A stretch of 64,000 bases of DNA from Billgrantia tianxiuensis (GCF_009834345.1 NZ_CP035042.1:3906001-3970000); one strand, 5' to 3'; numbered from the stretch's first letter, positions 47,889 through 57,343 are shown. The notes: generated by a model not told the origin, from the sequence alone. Numbers and translations: made by a program.

Positions 47889-49857
47889 GTGCTCGAGAAT
47901 ATCGTTTCGGCCCTGGACATCCTGTTCCAGCCCGCGCGGCTGCTGGCGCTGTTCGCTGGTATGCTGGCCGGGATGGTCTTCGGCATGCTGCCGGGACTCG
48001 GTGGCGTAGCCGCCGTGTCGATTCTGCTGCCGTTCATCTACCTGATGGACGGCTACGCCGGGCTAGCCATGCTGCTCGGAGCCATCTCGGTGATCTACAC
48101 CTCGGACACCATCACCTCGGTACTGCTCGGTGCCCCGGGGTCACCGGCCTCGGCGCCCACCGCCATCGAGGGCATGCGCTGGCCAAGCAGGGCAAGGCCT
48201 CGCTGGCGCTCGGCGTCGGTTTCCTGGCGTCGATGGTGGGCGGCCTGTTCGGCGCCCTGATCCTTTCCGTCGCCATTCCCATCGCCGGCCCCCTGGTGCT
48301 GGCACTGGGTACGCCGGAGCTGTTCATGTTCGCCCTGGTGGGACTCTGCTTTGCCGCCAGCATGGTCGGCAAGGACCTTGCCGTGGGACTTGCGGCCGCC
48401 TGCTTCGGCATCCTGCTGGGAGTGGTTGGCGCCGCGCCGGCCGCCGCCAACTATCGATTCATCTTCGGCCAGTCCTACCTGATGGATGGCCTTTCGCTAC
48501 CCATCGTGGCGCTGGGGCTGTTTGCCGTCGCCGAGCTGATCAGCATGGTCGCCTCGGGTGGGGGCATCGCCACCAAGCCGACTCCACTGGGAAAGTGGGG
48601 AGATAGCTTCCACGAATTCTGGCGCAGCCGCTGGCTGATCTGCCGCTCCTCGGTGATCGGTATCTTCGGCGGCTTCGTCCCGGCGGTAGGAGCCAGCGCC
48701 TCCACCTGGATCGCCTACGGTCATGCGATGAGTTCCACCAAGGACAAACGACGCTTCGGCAAGGGAGAGATTCGTGGCGTAGCCAGTGCCGAGGGAGCCA
48801 ATAACGCCACGATCATTTCCGACCTGGTGCCCACCATGCTGTTCAGCGTACCGGGCGGCCCCGCTGCCGCCATTTTCCTCGGCGCGCTGTTCTCGTTCGG
48901 CTTCTACCCCGGCCCACGCATGGTCAGCGAGTCGCCGGATCTGATGTACATGATCGTATGGAGCGTGGCGCTGGCCTCGGTGATGGGTGCCGCGATCTGC
49001 TTCGCCGTGACACCCTACATCGCCCGGCTGACTCGGGTGAACTTCGCCCTGATCGCCGCCCGCTGTTGCTGATCATGGTGGCCGGCGCCTACCAGGGCAC
49101 CCAGACCTTCGGCGATATCCTCGCCCTCCTTGCGCTTGGCCTGCTCGGCTGGCTGATGAAGAATGCTGGCATTCCGCGCGCGCCGGTGCTGGTCGGCTTC
49201 GTCCTGGCCACGCCCATGGAGCAATATTTCTGGTTGACCACCCAGATCCACGGCTTCACTTGGCTGACTCGCCCCGGCGTACTGATCATCGCCTCGCTGA
49301 TCGTGATTCCGCTGGTGTTGAACGTGGCAAGAAGACTGCGGCGGCGAGTCGACGGTGACGACGATACGGGACATAGGACAGAAGCTACCGCCGGTGAAGG
49401 CGAACTTCCGGGGCACGACAGCAGCGTCGTATTGATCACGGTACTGCTGATGACCGTGGCTTTTGGCTACGCTTTGGTGGAAATGCTCGGTTACCGCCCC
49501 AATGCGCGACTGATGCCGAGCCTCGGTATCGTGCCAGGGCTGCTGCTCAGCCTTTACGTACTGGGCCGCCAGCTGGTCAGGATACGACGCCGGGGGCGTT
49601 GCGTGAGTCTCGCCAGCCGCCGGGAACTGCCCGTGCTCGGCGGCATTCTGCTCTACGGTGTCGCCATGTGGCTGATCGGGTTCAATCTGGCCACACTGCT
49701 GCTGCTGGCCTGGCTGCTCATCGGCTGTGCCCGAATGCGCTGGATGACGGCCCTGCTCTATGGCGCGACGGTGTACGCCATTGCCCAGGGAATGTTCATG
49801 CTGATGCGCCTCACCCCACCCCAAGGAACACTGCTGAATCTCGCCATGCCGTGGTGA
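47889..49857 (+). CDS. Fused TctA-TctB tripartite tricarboxylate transporter permease (two frameshifts, 48170-48172 and 49059-49061)
   Basis: Three plus frames join into about 656 residues. The first (GTG 47889, AGGAAA upstream) gives LAGMVFGMLPGLGGVAAVSI and SVLLGAPGSPASAPTAIEG; the second continues HALAKQGKASLALGVGFLAS and NATIISDLVPTMLFSVPGGP; the third gives LLLIMVAGAYQGTQTFGDIL, the TctA end, then after a hydrophilic linker a four-helix TctB-like domain (SSVVLITVLLMTVAFGYALV onward). One base is missing at each join (GGG 48170-48172, CCC 49059-49061). TctA and TctB are normally separate, so the fusion is noteworthy. With the TctC gene it makes a complete importer. Confidence 0.8.
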
Positions 49858-49890
49858 TGCAGGAAAGCGCCGTTACCCTGACGGCGCGCT

Positions 49891-50636
49891 TCAGGCCCCG
49901 AATATACGATGCAGGTCGGGGTTTCCGCCTCCTCCTCGACGATCGACAGCGACGCCTCGATCGCCTTGAGGTGACGGCTCATGAAGGCCGTGGCACGCTC
50001 GCCGTTGCGTGCCTCGAGATAGCCGATCAGGTCGTCGTGGTCGTGGGATTCGCAGCCCAGGTGCCCGGAGCTGCCGTAGACCGCCAGGATCAACGACGAA
50101 CGCGAACAGAGCTGACCGACGAAAGCCGCCAGAGTGGCATTGCCCGAGAGCTGGGCCAGGCGTTCATGGAAGGCGGCGGAGAGCTTGATTGCCCGGCTCT
50201 GTTCGCCCGACTTGAGTGCCTCGCGCTCGCGGCGGGCCATGTCGCGCAGCTCGCGGACGTCCTCGGCAGTGATGCGCCGAGCCACTTCCGGCATCAGCCC
50301 GCACTCCACCATCTGACGAGCATCGAAGACGTCCTTGGCTTCATCGGCGGTGGGCCGTGTGACGCTGGCACCGCGACGCGGCGTCAAGGTCACCAGCTGC
50401 TCCAGCGCCAGACGCTGGAGGATCTTGCGCACGCCGGTGCGGCTGATACCGAATACCTCGGCCAGGGCATCTTCGCGCAGGCGCGCGCCGGGGCGCAGAC
50501 GATGTTCGATGATGGCATCGCTGATGGTGCGGTAGATCGCCTCATGCCGCTCGGCGCCATCGCCATTCTTGCCCATGCGCCGGGGCTTGGCCTTGCCCGC
50601 ATCGCCAGCTTCGGCCAGACGCTGCCGCTGGTTCAT
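49891..50636 (-). CDS. GntR-family regulator, FCD class (frameshift near C-terminus, 49918-49921)
   Basis: About 248 residues. The winged helix is LRPGARLREDALAEVFGISRTGVRKILQRLALEQLV; the FCD domain includes DARQMVECGLMPEVARRIT, FHERLAQLSGNATLAAF and HDHDDLIGYLEARNGERATA. The frame as given runs on past EEEAETP into the opposing gene, but one extra C in the run at 49918-49921 gives the usual ending PDLHRIFGA and a stop at 49891. A TGTATACG box lies 36 bases before the ATG, so it is a second candidate regulator of the TTGTATACAA regulon. Confidence 0.88.
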
Positions 50637-50670
50637 GATCCCCCTCCTCGCATGCCAACACTGGTAGCCA

Positions 50671-50680
50671 TTGTATACGC
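50671..50680. promoter_or_regulatory. TTGTATACAA-type box upstream of the second FCD regulator
   Basis: TTGTATACGC at 50671-50680, one core mismatch, 36 bases before the regulator start; suggests autoregulation. Confidence 0.58.
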
Positions 50681-50763
50681 AACCTCCCTCAACTATCGAA
50701 CCAATGAAGACGCCCCAGCGCCGCCGAGAGCGGGCTGGGGCGTCTGCGGATCCCGGTGGGTGT

Positions 50764-51975
50764 CTACTCCGACCAGGCGGCGATCACCTCGCGCTCCTCA
50801 TCGGTCATGCCGGTCATGTTGCCAAGCGGCATGTACTTGCTGCCCACCACCTGCTGGATGCGCTCCTTCTGCCCGCGAATCTGGTCCGCGCTGTCGTAGG
50901 CGATGCCGGCAGGCGGCGCGGAGAAGCCCGGCTGGGTCGGCTGACGCGAATGGCAAGCCACGCAGTGCTGGTCGATCAGGGCGTGAACCTCCTCGAAGCT
51001 GGGCCCCTCGGCCTCCGTCAGGGTCGCTCCACCGGTCGTGGCCTGCCCACCGGGCATCGCCAGCCAGAAGACAACCAGGATCAGCGCCGTGCCCGCCGCC
51101 GGGTAGGCCGGCTGGATCTTGCCCATGTGCATCAGTACGAAGAACTGGCGGATCAGCGCACCGGCAAAGATGAACAGCGACATCAGCACCCAGGCGTATT
51201 CGTGGTTGTACACGAACGAATAGTGATTGCTGATCATCAGCAGCACCACCGGCAGGGTGAAGTAGGTATTGTGAACCGAGCGCTGCTTGCCGCGCTTGCC
51301 GTCCAGCGGGTTCGGCTCCTCACCGGCCTTCATCGCCTTGACCATGCGCCGCTGGCCGGGAATGATCCAGAAGAACACGTTGGCCGACATGGCGGTGGCC
51401 ATGACCGCACCGGTGAGCAGGAAGGCGGCCCGCCCCGAGAACATCTGCACGCTGAGGTAAGCCACGACGATCATCAGCACGGCGACGGCCAGGCTGAGCA
51501 CCCCGTCGCGCTCCATGTTGGGGCTGATGCGCTTGCACATCTCGTTGTAGATCACCCAGCCCGCCAGTAGAAACACCAGCGCCAGCACGTTGGCCTGCCA
51601 GCCGCTCATGTTGGCGGCCCACTCCCAACTGCTGTTGGGATTGACCAGATAGAAGCCCGGGTTGGTCATGTAGAGCAGCACGAACAGGGCAAAGCCGGAG
51701 AGCCAGGTGGTATAGGACTTCCAGAACGACCAATGGAGATCCTCGGGCAGCTTGGCGGGCGCCGTCGCGTACTTCTGGTTGTGATAGAAGCCGCCGCCGT
51801 GAACGGCCCACATCTCGCCGAACACGCCCTTGTCACGATCCTCGGCGGCCTTGGGCTTGCGCAGCCCGTTGTCCAGCATGACGAAATAGATCGACTCGCC
51901 GATCCAGGCGATGGCCGCGATGACGTGCAGCCAGCGCAGCATGAAATTGACGAATTCCAGCAGGTAAGCTTGCAT
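50764..51975 (-). CDS. puuD: Membrane-bound cytochrome-linked urate oxidase PuuD
   Basis: 403 residues. The N-terminal DUF989 membrane domain has about eight helices: FMLRWLHVIAAIAWIGESIY, WAVHGGGFYHNQKY, HWSFWKSYTTWLSGFALFVL and NTYFTLPVVLLMISNHYSFV. The C-terminus is a cytochrome c domain with one heme motif, CVACH, and a likely Met ligand in KYMPLGNMTGMTDEER. PuuD oxidises urate to 5-hydroxyisourate and passes electrons to the respiratory chain instead of making hydrogen peroxide. Its product feeds UraH, the next gene upstream. Confidence 0.95.
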   Translation of the reverse strand: MQAYLLEFVNFMLRWLHVIAAIAWIGESIYFVMLDNGLRKPKAAEDRDKGVFGEMWAVHGGGFYHNQKYATAPAKLPEDLHWSFWKSYTTWLSGFALFVLLYMTNPGFYLVNPNSSWEWAANMSGWQANVLALVFLLAGWVIYNEMCKRISPNMERDGVLSLAVAVLMIVVAYLSVQMFSGRAAFLLTGAVMATAMSANVFFWIIPGQRRMVKAMKAGEEPNPLDGKRGKQRSVHNTYFTLPVVLLMISNHYSFVYNHEYAWVLMSLFIFAGALIRQFFVLMHMGKIQPAYPAAGTALILVVFWLAMPGGQATTGGATLTEAEGPSFEEVHALIDQHCVACHSRQPTQPGFSAPPAGIAYDSADQIRGQKERIQQVVGSKYMPLGNMTGMTDEEREVIAAWSE

Positions 51976-52139
51976 CTGAAGGGTCTCGATACGTGATTGT
52001 TTTATACGCAGCTTTGATTCGGAAAGCCGGCGAGCGAGGCCAAGCTAGGCAAGAACCGGCCAAGGCTCGGGGTTTGATTGGCAGATTTAGCCGCTCTCTA
52101 ACCCAATCCGGTCCAATTTTTCCAGTCTTCGAATAAAGC

Positions 52140-52493
52140 TTAGCTTCCGCGGTAGGTGGAGTACCCGTAGGGCGACACCAGCAGCGGCACATGATAGTGC
52201 TGCGAGGCATCGGCAACGCCGAAGCGCAGCGGAATGACATCGAGGAAGCGCGGCTCGCTCGCCTGGATCCCCTGTTGGCGCAGATAGTCGCCTGCATGGA
52301 AGACCAGCTCGTACTCGCCGGCCCGGAAGTCGTCGCCTTCCAGAATCGGTGCATCGCAGCGTCCATCGTCGTTGGTCCTTACTGTCTTCAGCAGCGAACG
52401 CTGCTCGCCCTCCAGGCGATAGACGTCGATGCGGATGCCTTCGCCAGGGCGACCCTGGGCAGTATCCAGAACGTGTGTGGTCAGTCGTCCCAT
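52140..52493 (-). CDS. uraH: 5-Hydroxyisourate hydrolase
   Basis: 117 residues, transthyretin-like fold. [20 protein letters not shown] contains the conserved His, [22 protein letters not shown] the Arg, and the C-terminus [18 protein letters not shown] is the diagnostic YRGS end. It hydrolyses 5-hydroxyisourate to OHCU. GGGAGAAACG precedes ATG 52493; an upstream ATG is unlikely. Divergent from uraD with a TGTATACA box between, and upstream of puuD on the same strand. Confidence 0.97.
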   Translation of the reverse strand: MGRLTTHVLDTAQGRPGEGIRIDVYRLEGEQRSLLKTVRTNDDGRCDAPILEGDDFRAGEYELVFHAGDYLRQQGIQASEPRFLDVIPLRFGVADASQHYHVPLLVSPYGYSTYRGS

Positions 52494-52619
52494 ATCGTTT
52501 CTCCCGTTGTCAGCCGGAGCTTGAGCGGCGGCCCTGACCCGAGCCTTGGCGCTGACCGAGGTTCGCCGCATGCCATGAAGACAGTTTTAGCCATTCTGGT
52601 GGTACATTTCAAAGTTTTT

Positions 52620-52629
52620 TTGTATACAC
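52620..52629. promoter_or_regulatory. TTGTATACAA-type box between uraH and uraD
   Basis: TTGTATACAC with exact TGTATACA core inside an AT-rich divergent promoter, 56 bases before uraD and about 127 before uraH; one site could control urate oxidation in both directions. Confidence 0.7.
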
Positions 52630-52684
52630 TTTTGAAAGAACACGCTTCGATCACTGCATGACAGCACTGACCATGGAGATCACG

Positions 52685-53215
52685 ATGAACGACAAGACAC
52701 TCGCGCCGCGCCCCAGCACGCTCGACCGCGACGAATTCGTGGCACGCTTCGGCGACATCTACGAGCACTCCCCCTGGGTGGCCGAGTTGACCTGGGAGCG
52801 CGGGTTGCAGCCGGCGCAGGACACCCCGGCAGGCCTCGCCGAGGCCATGGGCCAGACGCTGAGCAGCGCCACGGCGGAACGTCAGCTCGAGGTGATTCGC
52901 GCCCACCCCGACCTCGCAGGCAAGGCCGCCATCGCCGGCGAGCTGACCGACGACTCCACCCGCGAGCAGGCCGGTGCGGGCCTCGACCAATGCACGCCCG
53001 AGGAGATGGCCCGTTTCGAGCGCCTCAATGCGGCATACAAGGGGAAGTTCGGCTTTCCCTTCGTCATGGCCGTGAAGGGCAGCGACAGGCACGCCATTCT
53101 GGCGGCCTTCGAGACGCGCCTGGAGAACTCACCCGCGGAGGAGCGCCGTACCGCCATCGAGCAGATCAATCGCATTGCCCGCTTTCGCCTGGAGGAGCGT
53201 GTCGCGAATCGCTGA
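52685..53215 (+). CDS. uraD: 2-Oxo-4-hydroxy-4-carboxy-5-ureidoimidazoline (OHCU) decarboxylase
   Basis: 176 residues. EFVARFGDIYEHSPWVAELT, the catalytic-His region VIRAHPDLAGKAA, AGLDQCTPEEMARFERLNAA and YKGKFGFPFVMAVKG are the OHCU decarboxylase signature. It yields (S)-allantoin. ATG 52685 has GGAG six bases ahead; ATGs at 52658 and 52673 are alternatives. Followed by a strong terminator. Confidence 0.96.
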   Translation: MNDKTLAPRPSTLDRDEFVARFGDIYEHSPWVAELTWERGLQPAQDTPAGLAEAMGQTLSSATAERQLEVIRAHPDLAGKAAIAGELTDDSTREQAGAGLDQCTPEEMARFERLNAAYKGKFGFPFVMAVKGSDRHAILAAFETRLENSPAEERRTAIEQINRIARFRLEERVANR

Positions 53216-53276
53216 TCTCGCAGACTTCCCGGCCTTCGGCCGGTCTGCGATATGGCGCAGTGCTATCGGCCCATGG

Positions 53277-53307
53277 AAACCCGCCAGTGATATCGTGGCG
53301 GGTTTTT
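53277..53307 (+). terminator. Rho-independent terminator of uraD
   Basis: AAACCCGCCA (53277-53286) pairs with TGGCGGGTTT (53296-53305), followed by TT to give a T5 run. A second hairpin (CGCAGAC...GTCTGCG, about 53219-53249) lies just upstream. The remaining gap to 53519 is AT-rich and holds the NCS2 promoter. Confidence 0.9.
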
Positions 53308-53448
53308 CGTCGCTGCTCGAGCATCGCCGATAGCCGACAAAACATGACCAAACGGTCAAAATACTACATCCAACCTATTGATATAGAATAGAAAGCAGTT
53401 TTAGTAGACAAAAATAGCTAGAAATTGTCTTTTAAACGACAGTGCATT

Positions 53449-53458
53449 GTGTACATTT
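53449..53458. promoter_or_regulatory. TTGTATACAA-type box upstream of the NCS2 permease
   Basis: TTGTGTACAT at 53449-53458, one core mismatch, 62 bases before the permease ATG. A weaker look-alike (TAGTAGACAA) occurs near 53405. Confidence 0.55.
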
Positions 53459-53519
53459 CTTGGCAGGGTGTGGTGCATGGACACGCACCACTGCGACAAC
53501 AACAACCGAGAGCCTGACC

Positions 53520-54905
53520 ATGACCGACGCTGGAAAGCCTTCTCAGCCAACCAAGCCCTCACGCACGATCAACCAGAACCCCGACGCCATGCCGCCATTG
53601 GGCAAGGCGATTCCACTCGGGCTGCAACACATCATGGCGATGTTCGCCGGCAACGTGACGCCGCCGATCATCATTGCCGGCGTAATCGGCGCCACCGCCG
53701 GCGAACAGATCTTTCTCATCCAGGTCGCACTGTTCGTGGCCGGTATTTCAACGCTGGTCCAGACCATCGGCATGGGGCCCATCGGCGCCCGGCTGCCCAT
53801 CGTGCAAGGCACCAGCTTCGGCTTCCTGCCCGTTGCGCTGCCGCTGGCCAAGGCCTTCGGCCTCCCCGCGGTGCTGGGAGCTTCGTTCATTGCCGGCCTG
53901 CTGCAAATCCTGCTGGGTGCGTTCCTCAAGAAGATCCGCCACTGGTTCTCGCCGGTGGTGACCGGCATCGTGGTGCTGCTGATCGGCATCACGCTGATGC
54001 CGGTAGGCCTCAACTACGCCGCGGGCGGCGTGGGCTCGGAGAATTTCGCGTCACCGACCAACCTGACGCTGGCCTTCTTCGTGCTGGTGGTGACCATCGC
54101 CGTGCATCAGCTGGGGCGCGGCTTCATCAAGGCCTCGTCGATCCTGTTCGGCTTGCTGGCCGGTTACCTGGTTGCCATCGCGCTGGGCATGGTCGATTTT
54201 ACCAACCTGCGCGATGCCGCCTGGTTCGCCCTGCCCCAGCCCTTCGTCTACGGCATGGAGTTCTCCATGACCGCCATCGTCGGCATGACGCTGATCATGT
54301 TCGTGGTGGGGCTCGAAACCATCGGCAACATCTCGGCCATTACCACCGGCGGAGCCGGGCGCCCGGCCAAGGATCGCGAACTCTCGGGCGGTGTAATGGC
54401 CGATGGCGTGGCGACCTCCTTCGCCGCCGTGTTCAACACACTGCCCAATACCGCCTACGCCCAGAACGTCGGCCTAATCACCCTGACCGGCGTGGTCAGC
54501 CGCCATGTGGTGACCATCGGCGGCCTGCTGCTGATCGCCATGGGCCTGTTTCCCAAGCTGGGTGGCCTGGTCGCGGCCATGCCCCATGCCGTACTGGGAG
54601 GGGCCGGCATCGTCATGTTCGGCATGATCGCCTCGGCCGGACTCAAGATCATCAAGGAGTGCGAGCTGGATCAGCGCAACATGCTGATCATCGCGGTGTC
54701 GCTGAGCCTCGGCATCGGCCTGCCCGCGGTGGAGGCGATCTCCGAGACCATGCCAGGACAGGCCGGCCTGCTGTTGAAATCGGGTCTGGTACCGGCGGCC
54801 GTCGCCGCCTTGCTGCTGGACGCCATTCTGCCCGGCAAGCCTCGCCGCCAGGCACCACAGGAGCCGGTAGCCGCGAAGAGCGAGCAGGTACGCTCTAACG
54901 TGTAG
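53520..54905 (+). CDS. NCS2 family urate/xanthine:cation symporter (UacT/XanQ-like)
   Basis: 461 residues, about fourteen membrane segments. ALPLGLQHIMAMFAGNVTPP-type start (here IPLGLQHIMAMFAGNVTPPI), RLPIVQGTSFGFLPVALPLA, VVGLETIGNISAITTGGAGR (motif with the substrate-binding Glu) and NTLPNTAYAQNVGLITLTGV (with the conserved Asn) define the NAT/NCS2 urate-xanthine branch. It provides the island's purine input. ATG 53520 has GAGAG upstream. Confidence 0.93.
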   Translation: MTDAGKPSQPTKPSRTINQNPDAMPPLGKAIPLGLQHIMAMFAGNVTPPIIIAGVIGATAGEQIFLIQVALFVAGISTLVQTIGMGPIGARLPIVQGTSFGFLPVALPLAKAFGLPAVLGASFIAGLLQILLGAFLKKIRHWFSPVVTGIVVLLIGITLMPVGLNYAAGGVGSENFASPTNLTLAFFVLVVTIAVHQLGRGFIKASSILFGLLAGYLVAIALGMVDFTNLRDAAWFALPQPFVYGMEFSMTAIVGMTLIMFVVGLETIGNISAITTGGAGRPAKDRELSGGVMADGVATSFAAVFNTLPNTAYAQNVGLITLTGVVSRHVVTIGGLLLIAMGLFPKLGGLVAAMPHAVLGGAGIVMFGMIASAGLKIIKECELDQRNMLIIAVSLSLGIGLPAVEAISETMPGQAGLLLKSGLVPAAVAALLLDAILPGKPRRQAPQEPVAAKSEQVRSNV

Positions 54906-54913
54906 GAGGAATC

Positions 54914-54936
54914 AGGGCGAGGCCACGCCTCGCCCT
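54914..54936 (+). terminator. Hairpin after the NCS2 permease gene
   Basis: AGGGCGAGGC (54914-54923) pairs perfectly with GCCTCGCCCT (54927-54936), loop CAC, 9 bases after the stop. No T run, so confidence is moderate. Confidence 0.6.
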
Positions 54937-55045
54937 GCCCTAGCCTGTCCTAGCCCCTCCTTCCCATGTACTGCCGCTGCGCCCGACCATCCCGCCAGGG
55001 CGTTCTACACTGCGGTTATCCATGATGGATGGAGGAGAATGCGAC

Positions 55046-55657
55046 ATGTTTCGCGACCGCCTGGATGCCGCCGAGCAACTTGCCGAGCGCCTCGCGCACC
55101 TCAAGGGCTCCAACCCTCTGGTACTGGCCATTCCCCGTGGTGGCGTTCCCATGGGGCGCTACCTTGCCGACGCTCTCGAGGGGGAACTCGATGTCGTGCT
55201 GGTGCGCAAGATCCGCGCCCCGGGCAGCCCCGAATTCGCGATTGGCGCCATCAGCGAAGATGGCACCATGAAGCTCGACGAGGCTGCCTCTCACTTTTCC
55301 CAGACAGCGGTAGAGCGCGAAGCCGAGCAGCAGCGCAAGCTGCTTCAGCAGCGGCGCCAACGCTACAGTCCGGTTCGCCCGCCAATACCGCCCGAGGGCC
55401 GTGTGGTGGTGATCGTCGACGACGGCAGCGCCACCGGCGCAACCATGGAAGCAGCCCTGCAAACCCTGCACGGCCGTGCCGCACGACTTGTGGCAGCCTT
55501 GGGGGTGGCATCGCCGAGCGCCGTCACGCGGCTGGAGGCGATCGCCGATGAGGTCGTCTGCCTCGATGTCCCGCAGCGCTTCATGGCGGTGGGCCAGTTC
55601 TATATCGACTTCGGCCAGGTGGAGGAGGAGGAAGTCATGGAGCTGCTTGGCGAATGA
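55046..55657 (+). CDS. Phosphoribosyltransferase-family protein
   Basis: 203 residues, one type I PRTase domain. PLVLAIPRGGVPMGRYLADA, VVLVRKIRAPGSPEFAIGAI and the PRPP loop VVIVDDGSATGATMEAAL are clear. Members of this branch are often fused to or beside hydrolases and their base substrate is unknown; adjacency to a nucleobase permease hints at purine salvage but may be chance. ATG 55046 is preferred by homology, with GGAGGAG about ten bases ahead. Ends at a strong terminator. Confidence 0.88.
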   Translation: MFRDRLDAAEQLAERLAHLKGSNPLVLAIPRGGVPMGRYLADALEGELDVVLVRKIRAPGSPEFAIGAISEDGTMKLDEAASHFSQTAVEREAEQQRKLLQQRRQRYSPVRPPIPPEGRVVVIVDDGSATGATMEAALQTLHGRAARLVAALGVASPSAVTRLEAIADEVVCLDVPQRFMAVGQFYIDFGQVEEEEVMELLGE

Positions 55658-55697
55658 CCGCGTCGGCAGCGTGAGGGAGGCATACGGCACGCAAGAA

Positions 55698-55730
55698 AAA
55701 GGCCGTCGCCCCTCAGGGGCGACGGCCTTT
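55698..55730. terminator. Strong bidirectional terminator between PRTase and phasin genes
   Basis: AAAGGCCGTCGCCCC (55698-55712) pairs perfectly with GGGGCGACGGCCTTT (55716-55730), loop TCA, with A and T runs flanking on each side. Confidence 0.92.
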
Positions 55731-55753
55731 GCATCGGCAGGGGATGCAGCGAC

Positions 55754-56107
55754 TTACTTGGTCGCGGCGCTGGCGGCCTTGACGTTCTGCTCGGTCAGCT
55801 GCTGCCCCTTCTGCAGGAACTCCTGGCTCAGGTCGACCACCTTCTTGGTGTCGCCCTGCAGACGCTCGCCCAGCTCCTTGACGGCTTTCTGCTGAGTCTC
55901 GAACACCTGCTTGAGGCCTTCGGAGTCCTTGACGTCGATCCAGGCGCGGGCCTGGGCCAGGCTCAGGTCGGAGTAGCTACGGAAGGCGTCCAGCTGTGCT
56001 GACAGCAGCTTCTCGTAGTATTCCAGGGTCAGCGAGCCATAGGCACGCGCCGGAGCGAGGAACAGGGTTTCGAACTGCTGGGTCGCCTTATCTTGGGTCT
56101 TGCTCAT
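55754..56107 (-). CDS. Phasin family protein (polyhydroxyalkanoate granule-associated)
   Basis: 117 residues, all-helical. FLAPARAYGSLTLEYYEKLL, QLDAFRSYSDLSLAQARAW and SEGLKQVFETQQKAVKELGERL match Phasin_2. Phasins coat PHA granules; PHA storage is common in Halomonas. Start 56107 has AGGAGGTG in front. A palindrome lies about 43 bases upstream and may be the binding site of a PHA-responsive regulator. Confidence 0.9.
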   Translation of the reverse strand: MSKTQDKATQQFETLFLAPARAYGSLTLEYYEKLLSAQLDAFRSYSDLSLAQARAWIDVKDSEGLKQVFETQQKAVKELGERLQGDTKKVVDLSQEFLQKGQQLTEQNVKAASAATK

Positions 56108-56149
56108 GAGACACCTCCTACGTTGCGTTATCAAGGCAGGATCGCGCCT

Positions 56150-56164
56150 TGTTGCATTGCAACA
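56150..56164. promoter_or_regulatory. Palindrome upstream of the phasin gene
   Basis: TGTTGCATTGCAACA (15 bp, symmetric except the central base), 43 bases before the phasin ATG, with a further half site TGCAACAT at 56185-56192. PhaR-type phasin repressors bind TGC-rich dyads, so this is a candidate operator. Confidence 0.45.
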
Positions 56165-56250
56165 TAGCAGCTCGTTTTGTGCGGTGCAACATTATTTGAG
56201 CTCATTTTTTGAGCACCGCGACTTCAGCGTGTCGACGCACTCGCCCCCGT

Positions 56251-56958
56251 TCAGCGATAGGCCCCTTCGATATCCGTGATTCGCATGGCCTTGCGTCCCA
56301 GGCCGCCATGGAGATCGAGCATGCGCTCGACCCAACCGTAGACAGGGTCGGCATTCGATACCAGGTCGGCAGTCGACACTACCCGCGCCCACATGAAGGC
56401 ACCGAAAACGAGATAGTCGGCCGCAGCAGGTGCCTCGCCATCGAGGAAATCGCTGTCTTCCAACTGGCCTCGCAGCGGGGCCAGAGCGGCGTCGAGCTGC
56501 GCCAACCCTTTGGCCGGTGAGTGGAATTCCTCGAGGGAACGGCCGAAACGCTTTTCACGACTAGTGCGGAAATAGTCGCGGTCCTTGGGGTCGATGGCGT
56601 TGAGCAGGTCCATGACGATGGTCCGCATCATCGCCGGATGCAGCGCCCGTTCGGCGTAATGCTTGAAGAAGCGCGCCCGGGATTCGGCCATGCCATTGCC
56701 CAGCAGGGGCGCTTCGGGATAGGCGCGGTCCAGATAGCGCAGGATTTCGTAGCTGTCGATGACCGTCTCGTCACCGTCGACCAGTACCGGCACCTTGTCG
56801 TGGTCGGCGAATGCCAGGGCCTGCTTGTCGGTGAAGTGCCAAGGACGCGTCTCCGCCTCGAGTCCCTTGTGAGCGAGCGCGTAGCGCACACGCCAGCAGT
56901 ATGGGGAAAAACGCAGACCTTCATCGATACCGCAGAGGTCGAAGAGAACCCTTGCCAT
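56251..56958 (-). CDS. Glutathione S-transferase family protein
   Basis: 235 residues. The N-terminal thioredoxin-like domain has RFSPYCWRVRYALAHKGLEAE and DKVPVLVDGDETVIDSYEIL (the Ser contacts glutathione); the helical C-terminal domain runs from about residue 90. Start 56958 has AGGAGGCGCC. The in-frame sequence upstream could encode a short hydrophobic VVG-rich stretch, which I do not believe is translated. Substrate unknown. Confidence 0.88.
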   Translation of the reverse strand: MARVLFDLCGIDEGLRFSPYCWRVRYALAHKGLEAETRPWHFTDKQALAFADHDKVPVLVDGDETVIDSYEILRYLDRAYPEAPLLGNGMAESRARFFKHYAERALHPAMMRTIVMDLLNAIDPKDRDYFRTSREKRFGRSLEEFHSPAKGLAQLDAALAPLRGQLEDSDFLDGEAPAAADYLVFGAFMWARVVSTADLVSNADPVYGWVERMLDLHGGLGRKAMRITDIEGAYR

Positions 56959-57016
56959 GGCGCCTCCTGGCGAACGTCGGTAGTGGTCTTCGGATAGTGC
57001 CAGCCTTGGCGACAGG

Positions 57017-57052
57017 ATGCCAACCACCATGCCAACCACTATGCCAACCACA
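57017..57052. repeat. Three tandem 12-bp repeats
   Basis: ATGCCAACCACC, ATGCCAACCACT and ATGCCAACCACA follow each other at 57017-57052, in the 385-base gap between the GST and lactate permease genes. That gap has no other feature I can support beyond the two promoters it must contain. Confidence 0.85.
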
Positions 57053-57343
57053 CCGAGCTCGACTACGCTGGGGGCCATGAGTCTGTCCATTAGTCTAATA
57101 ACGAATCGCTTCCAGGCACGTGGCAACAGGCATTTTTGGCTCTTATCCGCATGATTTTAAATCCAAAATCGCGATGGCTCATGGAACGCCACTTCATTAC
57201 AAATTGGTAAGACCAATGATCCAAGGATGGCAACTTCCCAGCGCACTTCGTATCGTTGCCTCCGCGGCCGGCTCAGGTAGAAGCGCTTCGATGGGTGGCC
57301 TTCGCCTGCCGGACTCTAACAAGGAGAAATCCGAGGAAACGTC

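Noticed and set aside
49758..49890. C-terminal extension of the GntR regulator overlapping the TctAB gene by 100 bases
   Set aside because: Restoring one base in the C/G run at 49918-49921 ends the protein at the normal family end, so the extension is an artefact.
56959..57126. N-terminal extension of the GST with a hydrophobic VVG-repeat segment
   Set aside because: The 12-bp tandem repeats create the segment; the AGGAGG site and family start at 56958 are convincing without it.
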